Source of the DNA: Candidatus Competibacteraceae bacterium
Lineage (GTDB): Bacteria > Pseudomonadota > Gammaproteobacteria > Competibacterales > Competibacteraceae
DNA length: 13,967 bases
NCBI GenBank assembly: GCA_012032855.1
Contig: JAAUQA010000029.1
Location: 1-13,967 of the forward strand
Direction: 5' to 3'
Numbering within the stretch: position 1 is the first letter of the stretch; the number at the start of each line of letters is the position of its first letter. Positions 8,199-13,967 of the stretch are shown here, piece by piece. The notes beneath the pieces are model-generated. The model had not been told where the DNA came from, did no database searches, and saw only the letters and a list, made by a program, of their open reading frames with translations. Both the position numbers and the translations under genes were made by a program.

Positions 8199-8763
8199 TT
8201 GGTCTGTTTGTTGCGCCCCACCCGATTGAAGTCCGATAACTGTTAAGCAGCTTCTTGTGGAGAAAGCTCACGCTCAAAAGTAGGATTCGGTCATTTCTTC
8301 CACATCGCACCGCTTGAGAAATTTGGTTGATACAGCGACTGGCTATCTCAATATCGGCTTGACCGGTTTTCTGAACCCGCGCAGGGCGCAAAAGCATAGC
8401 GTATTGTGCCGTAGTTTGACGGTATCAAAACAGCAGGCTATGCTCGTTTTGCTTGTAGATGATTGGTTTTGATGTGACCCAAAATATCTCTATCCGGCAG
8501 TCCAATTTGGCTCGTTCAAATTGATACTGAGAAGACCAAAATGAATAGCCGGCCAGCAACTAACATCGGCCAGCTGATTCTCCCAACACATTATCTCGAC
8601 AATTCCAGAACGCTTTTGCCGCGCGGTTTGCATAACTCCACAGCCAGGTTCAATCGACCCGCGAACAGCGCTTGGCATATTCCTTGATCATGATCTCCTA
8701 ATAGGTGGCAAACCGCCGCCAGCCCGCACTTTTTCTGAGCGTGAATACGTTTAGAGGTGAATC
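8199..8763. other. Gene-free stretch of 565 bases
   Basis: There are only short open frames on both strands, interrupted by stops and without ribosome binding sites or recognisable products. A minus-strand frame at 8083-8397 overlaps the end of the lipoprotein gene and is probably a shadow. AGCATAGC (8393-8400) and GCTATGCT (8437-8444) form an 8-bp inverted repeat 36 bases apart, with CGTTTT after the right arm. The stretch may be eroded former coding sequence, but I cannot name a source. Confidence 0.4.
8393..8444. repeat. 8-bp inverted repeat, AGCATAGC/GCTATGCT
   Basis: The two arms are perfect reverse complements with a 36-base spacer and a short TTTT after the right arm. The loop is long for an intrinsic terminator and the arms are short for an insertion-sequence end, so its role is open. 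Confidence 0.3.
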
Positions 8764-9500
8764 ATGATTATCTTTGCAGGTATTGACGGGACCGGAGACT
8801 GGTCCAACTCGAAATATAGCCAGAAATTTGCCGACAGCTACGTTAACAGGCTGAGTCGCGGCGAAGGGCTCGGCGGCGAACAAGCTTGGGCTTACGAACC
8901 TTCTATCATCGCGGTCCACGGGTGTTCGGCAACGATACGTTCTTTCAGGCCATTAAAGTTTACAACCATGTGGTCGGCGGCCTCATGGAATATCCGAAAG
9001 CCCGGGTCTTTCTCTCCGGCTATAGCCGTGGCGGTGCGGCGGTTATTGCAGCGGCACAATGGATGAAACGAACCGGTTATGCGGTCGATGCCCTGTTCCT
9101 GTTCGATGCGGTCGATCGGGCATTGCCGGTCAATGGCTATACCGTCAGCAGCAACGTCAAGCAGGTTTACCACGCCCGGAGAGACCCGGCGGCACAATCG
9201 AGGCAATCCTTCGGCAACTGCGGTTGGGCCCGCGAGAACTCGTCGAAGACCGGCTATGAGCAGCGCTTCTTCTTTTGTACCCACGGTGCGATCGGCGGCA
9301 TGCCGTGGAATTCGGACTCTGTTCCCAAGGACGGGCAATTTATTGATGAAGGATTGCCGGACGGATTGACCGCAGTAACCCCTCAAAATGACAAAGCCGG
9401 GGCTGACCTGGTCTGGACTTGGATGCTCTCAAAAGTCCGGCGGGAATACGCCAGGGCGCGCCCGGTTCCCATGTCGTTGTTGGGACGGTCCCCTTTGTGA
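8764..9500 (+). CDS. Alpha/beta hydrolase, lipase/DUF2235-like, with one frameshift
   Basis: The ATG at 8764 has a good ribosome binding site (AGAGGTG). The first 45 residues begin FAGIDGTGDWSN, like the opening strand and oxyanion region of DUF2235/Tle1-type phospholipase-like hydrolases. The frame then shifts: FYHRGPRVFGND onward is read in the next frame. One added base near 8899-8901 joins the two into a 245-residue protein. In it GYSRGG supplies a GxSxG nucleophile (about Ser88), LFLFDAVD offers an acid residue (about Asp115 or Asp118), and THGAIGG a catalytic His (about His174). No signal peptide or membrane segment is visible. Substrate is unknown; phospholipid or other ester is a guess from the fold. 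It is followed after 32 bases by the unknown 162-residue gene and probably shares its transcript. Confidence 0.75.
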
Positions 9501-9532
9501 ACCGATGAGCTAATAAACCGGAGATCACCGAA

Positions 9533-10021
9533 ATGTCCTCTGAAATCTATTATGAGCGAGGAAAATATATCGCCCCCCCAACAACGATATATGCCGAGTG
9601 GTTCGGAGTGGATATCCCAAACCCGTGCCGTAAATACCATATTACCGCCGCCGTTGAGAGCGGAAGAGCAGTGGTAGACATCGTATTGCCCTATTTGAAG
9701 TCAGTCAAAATAGGGCACAAGGTGGTGCAAAATAGGGCTTTCCATTGTCAGCAAACCTCGGGAATTTACCGAGAAAGCATCGGTAAGTTTATTACCGTTT
9801 ACATGCCGCCTTCCTTCGGTGAAAAGAATCAGATTATGACCGGACTTTTTGTAGAGTTGGTGCGCGCAGCCGAATCGGGCGTAAAACCGGGTCCCTGGCC
9901 ACTGTTCCGACATCAGGACTATGCACCTGATCAAACAAAAGTCTTTGAAAAGCCGGTTTATCTTGCGCCGGCGAATAAAAGATTCATTTTTGGCGGCTAT
10001 GTGTGTAATTCTGAGGATTGA
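9533..10021 (+). CDS. Unknown 162-residue protein, partner of the hydrolase
   Basis: The ATG at 9533 follows GGAG by about nine bases and lies 32 bases after the hydrolase stop, so the two genes probably form one unit. The protein has no signal peptide, membrane segment or cysteine motif. It starts SSEIYYERGKYIAPPTTIYA, is rich in tyrosine, proline and beta-prone stretches, and ends near RFIFGGYVCNSED, suggesting a compact beta-rich fold. I recognise no family. Its size and its place right after a hydrolase would suit an immunity or accessory protein, but nothing in the sequence proves this. It converges with the SRAP gene, with 50 bases between them that contain a weak GGATA/TATCC dyad. Confidence 0.7.
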   Translation: MSSEIYYERGKYIAPPTTIYAEWFGVDIPNPCRKYHITAAVESGRAVVDIVLPYLKSVKIGHKVVQNRAFHCQQTSGIYRESIGKFITVYMPPSFGEKNQIMTGLFVELVRAAESGVKPGPWPLFRHQDYAPDQTKVFEKPVYLAPANKRFIFGGYVCNSED

Positions 10022-10071
10022 TCATGCCTGACGCGCCTGATTGTCGAGCCTGATCACGGGATAAATCTATC

Positions 10072-10938
10072 CTATCGAGTGCATGCGGCGCGACGCTGGT
10101 CAATCCAAGCCTTACCCTCCGGCCCCATGAGGGCCAAGTCTTCCTGAGGGTAGAGAAAATCGTCGTCGGTGGGTTGGCCGCTGCGCGTTTTAAGGCTCGC
10201 GTAATGGTTGGCCTGATAATTCGGATTGAGTCGGTTATGGATGATCAACTGATAATCCGCCGCTGTTTTCCGCTGGCCGTTCAGTAGCTTAGCCCAAATC
10301 GTGTGATCCACCGCGACGACTTCGCGATGATGACCGTATTCACGCATCGCGGTCTGTGGATACGAGGTGAGCAAGGCAAATCCGCGATGAATTTCTCCAC
10401 TGGATCGATCAATCCATTCGTCCCATAACCCCAGTAAAAACATCAAGCCGCCGTTGGCCAAGGCAAACGAAAATCGCTGTTGATCGAACGTGCCGGCATA
10501 GCTCGACTCAATGCCAGCCGATAGCGGGACCAGACAAAACCGGCCACAGGACCAAGCGGATCGGTAAGCCGGATATTCATAGACATATTCAAAAACCGGC
10601 GCTGTTTGCGAAACCGGTTGGGCTTTGTTGCGGGATTGCTTGGGCCGATTGCAACGGGCGTTGTAGGTCGAAGCCTGCAGCGGATACTCGCGCGCCCAGG
10701 ACGGGGTCAAAGAGAATTCCAGTTCCTGCAATTCCGGACCGGCTTCGGTGGCGATAATGGCCGGCGTTGTCTCAAAGGACTTGGTGCGGGTTTTAGAATC
10801 CCAACGGCCAAAACCCCAGATCAATTGATTCCATTGAGCATCTTGCAAGTCAAGCGGCAACTGAACCTCCAAACTGGCTTGCATGGCTGTCCGGACGATT
10901 TCCTGAGCGGATGCAGTGAGTTGAGCGCCGGCACACAT
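10072..10938 (-). CDS. Divergent SRAP-family (YedK/HMCES-like) protein
   Basis: SRAP proteins protect abasic sites in single-stranded DNA by forming a covalent link through Cys2 after removal of the initiator Met. This 288-residue protein begins MC, so Cys2 is present. Other family marks are weak but in order: SLTPSWA (about 76-82), an NAR triplet (Asn93-Arg95) as in the NAR of YedK, CLVP (135-138) followed by GIE with a candidate Glu144, a GLWDEW stretch (170-175) similar to the AGLWE element, and an HHR motif (His203-Arg205) where YedK has HDR. It is about 65 residues longer than YedK (222), with insertions around 100-125 and an extended C-terminus. The ATG is preceded by AAGGAG. It lies 34 bases downstream of the osmC gene and is probably in its operon. 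The assignment is by motif order only. Confidence 0.65.
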   Translation of the reverse strand: MCAGAQLTASAQEIVRTAMQASLEVQLPLDLQDAQWNQLIWGFGRWDSKTRTKSFETTPAIIATEAGPELQELEFSLTPSWAREYPLQASTYNARCNRPKQSRNKAQPVSQTAPVFEYVYEYPAYRSAWSCGRFCLVPLSAGIESSYAGTFDQQRFSFALANGGLMFLLGLWDEWIDRSSGEIHRGFALLTSYPQTAMREYGHHREVVAVDHTIWAKLLNGQRKTAADYQLIIHNRLNPNYQANHYASLKTRSGQPTDDDFLYPQEDLALMGPEGKAWIDQRRAACTR

Positions 10939-10972
10939 TACCGATAATCTCCTTAACCGACGTTAAGACGGT

Positions 10973-11485
10973 TTAGTCGCTGGCGATAGCGTAAGTCACC
11001 GACAGTTCCGGCGCTTGGGACAAGGTTTGATAGACTACGCAGTAGCGTTCGGTCAATTTCAGCAACGAATTTAATTGTGCATCATCGGCATCGCAATCCA
11101 ACATAAACTGTAATCGAATCGCTTTAAATCCTACCGCAGCGTCCTTTGCTACTCCGAGGGTCCCGCGAAAATCGAGATCGCCTTCGGCGCGAATCGTGGC
11201 ATCCCGCAGTTCCACGCCGATTGCAGTGGCAACCGCTTTGAGCGTCACCCCCGCACAGGCGGTTAATGCTTCCAGCAACATATCGCCAGAGCAAGCGGAC
11301 AATCCATCACCGCCCGTAGCCGGATGCAGCCCGGCTTCAACTATTGCTTTTCCCGTTTCGACCTTGCAGGTGATGCCCTCACCGATGCGTGATTGGGCTA
11401 TTAGAGTAATCAGCGCCGCTTCGGGTTGATTTTGATACTGCTGTTTCAAAGGAGCCTGGAGCGCTCGCAGTTCGTCCGCATTCAT
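10973..11485 (-). CDS. OsmC/Ohr family protein
   Basis: The product is 170 residues from ATG 11485. I prefer that start because the GTGGAG that would make a longer GTG start at 11497 is itself the ribosome binding site. The family reduces organic hydroperoxides through two cysteines. Both are visible: one in LSACSGDMLLEAL or the close TACAGVTL, the other in ERYCVVYQTL. The usual OsmC order of N-terminal strands, the long central helix with the first Cys and the second-Cys helix is kept. The N-terminal 35 residues before the core are longer than in Ohr, placing it closer to uncharacterised OsmC-like proteins. The gene sits between ccmC and the SRAP gene, all leftward. Confidence 0.85.
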   Translation of the reverse strand: MNADELRALQAPLKQQYQNQPEAALITLIAQSRIGEGITCKVETGKAIVEAGLHPATGGDGLSACSGDMLLEALTACAGVTLKAVATAIGVELRDATIRAEGDLDFRGTLGVAKDAAVGFKAIRLQFMLDCDADDAQLNSLLKLTERYCVVYQTLSQAPELSVTYAIASD

Positions 11486-11533
11486 AGTGATCTCCACATT
11501 GTTATTTTTCCGACCGGTATTCTGTAGTCAATA

Positions 11534-12294
11534 TCAAGGCTGGATGGATTTTGCAGGCGAAGTCAGTGACACTTGCTCCAAACGCCGTTCCAGAACCCCA
11601 TTGCGTGTGCCGATTACGACAGCAGTAGCGGCTAGCAGCGCATAAGCCGACATCATTACTAGCAGCGGCCACAGCATATCGAACGATATGGACGCGCGCC
11701 CATTTTGAAGATAGTTGCGCCTTGATGCAGCGTGTACCACCACTCGACGGAGTAATGAATAATCGGGATATTGACCAATCCCACTAATGCCAGCACAGCG
11801 CAGGCCCGATCCGCTGCATCACGGTTTTCGATAGCCTCTTGCAATGCCATATAGCCAAGATACAGGAACAACAGGATTAATTCCGAGGTCAGCCGGGCAT
11901 CCCACACCCACCACGTGCCCCACATAGGCTTGCCCCATAGTGAACCGGTAGCCAGCGCCAGAAAGGTAAAAGCCGCGCCGATCAGGGCGCAACTGCGCGA
12001 TACCATCGCCGCCACCTTAATCCGCCAAATCAGGCTGATGCCGCCGCTAATCGCCATCGCGACATAAACGCCCATTGACAAGGCAGCTGCCGGGACATGG
12101 ACGTAAATGATCCGAAAGCCTTCACCCTGCTGATAATCGGGTGGCGCGAAGGCCAGCCCGCCGATCAACCCAAGCGCAAACAGAATCGCGGTGGTCGCGG
12201 CCAGCCAGGGCAACGCTTTGCCGGATAAATCGTAAAAAATGTTCGGGGACGCTAACCGGTGAATAAAAAGCGTTATGTCATCAATAAGAATCAT
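11534..12294 (-). CDS. ccmC: Heme-handling protein CcmC, with one frameshift
   Basis: CcmC is an inner-membrane protein that presents heme to CcmE during cytochrome c maturation (System I). Family marks are strong: FAPPDYQQGEGFRIIYVHVPAAA with a conserved His, the tryptophan-rich heme-handling segment GTWWVWDARLTSELILLFLYLG, and a second His in PIIHYSVEWWYTLHQG. Six membrane segments can be placed. The frame breaks after ATIFK at a 4-base A run (plus 11703-11706). Adding one A joins it to NGRASISFDMLWPLLVMMSAYALL, which is the last membrane helix and tail. The repaired protein is 253 residues, near the usual 245. No other ccm genes are in the window, so ccmC is separate from them here. The start at 12294 gives an N-terminus slightly longer than that of E. 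coli. Confidence 0.93.
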
Positions 12295-12367
12295 AGTGGG
12301 TAATCAACGAATTATCATAACTGTGGAATGCTACCTTATTTTAACAAGATGGTGCTCGGTCACTCAC

Positions 12368-12402
12368 TGGGTTTTGTAGGCACAGCACTGTAGCAAAACC
12401 CA
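12368..12402. repeat. Strong hairpin between ccmC and rnfA
   Basis: TGGGTTTTG (12368-12376) and CAAAACCCA (12394-12402) are exact reverse complements. Inside them ACAG (12382-12385) pairs with CTGT (12388-12391) around a 2-base loop, so the whole 35 bases fold into one long, bulged stem. It lies in the 293-base divergent gap, which otherwise holds no gene I can support, 74 bases ahead of ccmC and 186 ahead of rnfA. On either strand it is followed by mixed sequence rather than a T-run. Confidence 0.55.
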
Positions 12403-12587
12403 CATGACCCGACATGGTATGCAGGATTGACCACAAATCGCACCGGGGAATAACCAGCAAATGCACGCTGAAGATCGGCAAAACCATGATTTGACTAAGC
12501 ATGGCCCGAGGGACTGGGATAAACACTGAAGCTGGCATATTAGCTGCTTCGCGAGTCTGGCAAAGACTTATTCCGACGAGCACTTTA

Positions 12588-13169
12588 ATGAACGAATACT
12601 TGCTGATCCTGTTAGGAACAGCGCTGGTCAACAACGTCGTACTGGTCAAATTCCTTGGACTGTGTCCCTTCATGGGCATATCCAACAAATTGGATTCCGC
12701 GTTGAGCATGGGGCTGGCGACGACTTTCGTACTCACGCTAGCGACCGCCGCCAGCTGGCTGTTGGAACGCTACGTGCTCATGCCGCTGGAGATCGGCTTT
12801 CTGCGGTTGCTCGCATTCATCCTGGTGATTGCGGCACTGGTTCAATTCACTGAAATGGTCATTCGCAAGACCAGTCCCTTGCTGTATCAAGTCTTAGGTA
12901 TCTTTTTGCCGTTGATCACCACCAATTGCGCCGTGCTCGGCGTGGCGCTACTCAATGTCCAACGTGACAACGATTTTCTGCATAGCCTGCTGTATGGGTT
13001 TGGTTCGGCTATGGGGTTTACCTTGGTGCTGGTGATGTTCGCCGGGCTGCGGGAACGGCTAGCCTTGGCTTCGGTCCCGGCGGCTTTTAGCGGTGCGCCT
13101 ATCGCCTTTATCGTGGCGGGCCTGCTGTCGCTGGCTTTTTTGGGGTTTACAGGTTTGCCGACGGGTTGA
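12588..13169 (+). CDS. rnfA: Rnf electron transport complex subunit A
   Basis: RnfA is a six-helix inner-membrane subunit of the Rnf complex, which couples electron flow between ferredoxin and NAD+ to ion movement across the membrane. The 193-residue length is exactly typical. The start is the ATG at 12588: the frame is open further upstream, but those codons are not family-like and the protein from [16 protein letters not shown] on aligns with the family. Conserved cysteines are visible in LGLCPFMG and TTNCAVLG; in known structures these hold a 2Fe-2S cluster between RnfA and RnfE. The ribosome binding site is weak. It is the first gene of the usual rnfABCDGE order, with rnfB 35 bases downstream. 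Confidence 0.96.
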   Translation: MNEYLLILLGTALVNNVVLVKFLGLCPFMGISNKLDSALSMGLATTFVLTLATAASWLLERYVLMPLEIGFLRLLAFILVIAALVQFTEMVIRKTSPLLYQVLGIFLPLITTNCAVLGVALLNVQRDNDFLHSLLYGFGSAMGFTLVLVMFAGLRERLALASVPAAFSGAPIAFIVAGLLSLAFLGFTGLPTG

Positions 13170-13204
13170 TGAATAGCCCTGTTCAGCGGCAAGGAGAAAT
13201 CACT

Positions 13205-13399
13205 ATGTTCGTTATGTTCGCCGCTATTGCCAGTTTGACCCTGCTGGGTCTGGCCTTAGGCTTTTTACTGGGTCTGGCCGCTCGTTACCTCAAAGTCGAA
13301 ACCGATCCCGTCGCCGATAAAATTGAATCCCTGTTATCGGGCGCTAATTGCGGGCAGTGTGGTTTGCCGGGTTGCGCTCCGGCAGCTGAAGCGCTGGCT
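13205..13399 (+). CDS. rnfB: RnfB, N-terminal part only, cut off by a junction
   Basis: RnfB is the ferredoxin-like iron-sulfur subunit of the Rnf complex. A good AAGGAG precedes ATG 13205. About 65 residues are authentic: a membrane anchor (about residues 3-27), a VETDPVADKIESLL segment, and the first cluster motif CGQCGLPGCAPAAEALA. From about 13400 the family sequence stops. The frame runs on to 13639, but those codons are an out-of-frame reading of an IS630 transposase and are not RnfB. The rest of the second iron-sulfur region, including both 4Fe-4S ferredoxin motifs, is missing. Confidence 0.88.
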
Positions 13400-13664
13400 C
13401 GTCCAGAACCCGCGCTTCCACCTACACTTCACGCCAACCTACTCCTCGTGGATCAACCTCGTGGAGCGCTGGTTCGCCGCCCTCACAGAGAAGGCCCTTC
13501 GACGCGCGGCCCACCGGAGCGTACAGCGCCTCAACGAGGCCATCCGGCTCTACATCGAGGTCAACAACCAGGATCCCAAGCCGCTGGTATGGACCAAGTC
13601 GGCCGACGAGATCTTGGCTTCCATCGCGCGTTTCTGTAAACGAACTTCCGGCGCAGGACACTAG
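13389..13664 (+). mobile_element. IS630-family transposase, 3' fragment
   Basis: The frame from 13389 to the TAG at 13662-13664 encodes about 91 residues of an IS630/Tc1-mariner type DDE transposase C-terminus. The marks are WLVQNPRFHLHFTPTYSSW, INLVERWFAALTEKALRR (the VERWF with the last catalytic Glu) and WTKSADEIL. The N-terminal two thirds and the left end of the element are absent; codons before 13386 in this frame belong to rnfB. On the right, the element seems to end with the gene itself: the sequence is GGACACTAG, and IS630 elements insert at TA, often within CTAG, so the TA of the stop codon may be the target site. The fragment is much richer in GC than the genes to its left. Confidence 0.88.
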
Positions 13665-13966
13665 CGCTCGATGGCAAACAGGTGCTGGGGGGTCAGCACG
13701 GAACAGGATGTCGCCGACGACCTCCGGGGGCCGTAGGGCCTGGGAGGGCAGATCAGTTCGAAGAGCGTGGCGCCGTCGGGCTCCCGGTGGGCAGCGCGCA
13801 CTCGTCCGCTCGCATCCACGGCGTAGATCTCGGATCCGGTGACCGTAAGGAAGGCGTCAGCTTCGGAGCCCAGGGCCGGGAATGGACTCCACGCGTGATC
13901 CTGCGTCGTGACCGAACGCGCCTGGCCCTGCTCGATCCAGGCAATACCGCGCTCGTCATGGGCCGG
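13661..13966 (-). CDS. C-terminal end of an unrecognised high-GC gene
   Basis: This minus-strand frame is open from the right edge to a TAG whose bases overlap the transposase stop, giving 100 visible residues. The middle reads SEADAFLTVTGSEIYAVDASGRVR, a rhythm typical of beta-propeller or repeat-blade proteins, and third codon positions are strongly G/C. The final stop is formed exactly at the presumed IS630 target site, so the gene may have been truncated by the insertion. The plus strand is also open here, so the coding strand is an inference from codon composition and residue pattern. The start lies beyond the window. Confidence 0.5.
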   Translation of the reverse strand, partial: PAHDERGIAWIEQGQARSVTTQDHAWSPFPALGSEADAFLTVTGSEIYAVDASGRVRAAHREPDGATLFELICPPRPYGPRRSSATSCSVLTPQHLFAIER

Positions 13967-13967
13967 C

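Noticed and set aside
8083..8397. 104-codon minus-strand frame after the DUF6279 gene, considered as a transposase remnant
   Set aside because: It overlaps the real C-terminus of the lipoprotein gene and shows no transposase motif.
10022..10071. Intrinsic bidirectional terminator between the convergent genes
   Set aside because: Only a 5-bp GGATA/TATCC dyad and three direct CCTGA repeats are present, with no T-run; too weak to list.
13166..13639. 157-residue RnfB-like protein with a novel arginine-rich C-terminus
   Set aside because: Residues beyond about 65 are an out-of-frame reading of the IS630 transposase, so the fusion is an artefact of the junction.
1..13967. tRNA, rRNA, CRISPR arrays or complete insertion sequences
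   Set aside because: No cloverleaf-like sequences, regularly spaced repeats or complete element with both ends were seen on reading both strands by eye.

Overview
The window looks like part of a gammaproteobacterial genome, with a short foreign or misjoined segment at the right edge. The gammaproteobacterial reading rests on similarity recalled from memory: a PdhR/LldR-like GntR regulator, MoaA, CcmC and RnfA/RnfB of gammaproteobacterial style, and a DUF6279 lipoprotein. About the first 13.39 kb has moderate GC. The last ~570 bases are visibly richer in GC.

Layout. (1) 314-3129, minus strand: a lactate-oxidation operon lutA-lutB-lutC whose genes overlap by 8 bases each. It is divergent from 3392-4186, a FadR/PdhR-type GntR regulator that is its likely controller. 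(2) 4204-5266, minus strand: two unrecognised genes, one a membrane-anchored Ala/Lys/Glu-rich coiled-coil protein (TolA-like architecture), the other a small soluble protein. (3) 5653-8198, plus strand: a secreted single-Cache-domain protein, the molybdenum cofactor gene moaA, and a DUF6279 lipoprotein. (4) 8764-10021, plus strand: a probable two-gene unit of an alpha/beta hydrolase (GxSxG, lipase/DUF2235-like) and an unknown 162-residue protein. (5) 10072-12294, minus strand: a divergent SRAP/YedK-like protein, an OsmC/Ohr-family protein, and the heme-handling protein CcmC. (6) 12588 onward, plus strand: the start of an rnf electron-transport operon (rnfA, rnfB). rnfB breaks off at about 13390-13399, where the sequence turns into the 3' end of an IS630-family transposase, followed by the C-terminal end of an unrelated high-GC gene on the minus strand.

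Two points govern how the window should be read. First, five otherwise normal genes (lutA, lutB, the DUF6279 lipoprotein, the hydrolase and ccmC) each carry one frameshift. Four of the five sit at or beside a 4-5 base homopolymer, and four are explained by one missing base. This pattern fits uncorrected sequencing indels far better than five independent pseudogenes, so I annotate these as single genes. Second, the rnfB/IS630 junction sits in a stretch of about a dozen bases that fits both sequences. It could be a false join in an assembly as easily as a real rearrangement.

Functionally, lutABC oxidises L-lactate to pyruvate, Rnf moves electrons between ferredoxin and NADH, and CcmC serves cytochrome c maturation, so the window leans towards respiratory and redox metabolism. 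I see no tRNA, rRNA or CRISPR array. The least explained parts are the hydrolase plus 162-residue partner, the coiled-coil membrane pair, and the divergent SRAP protein. None amounts to a demonstrable new system from sequence alone.
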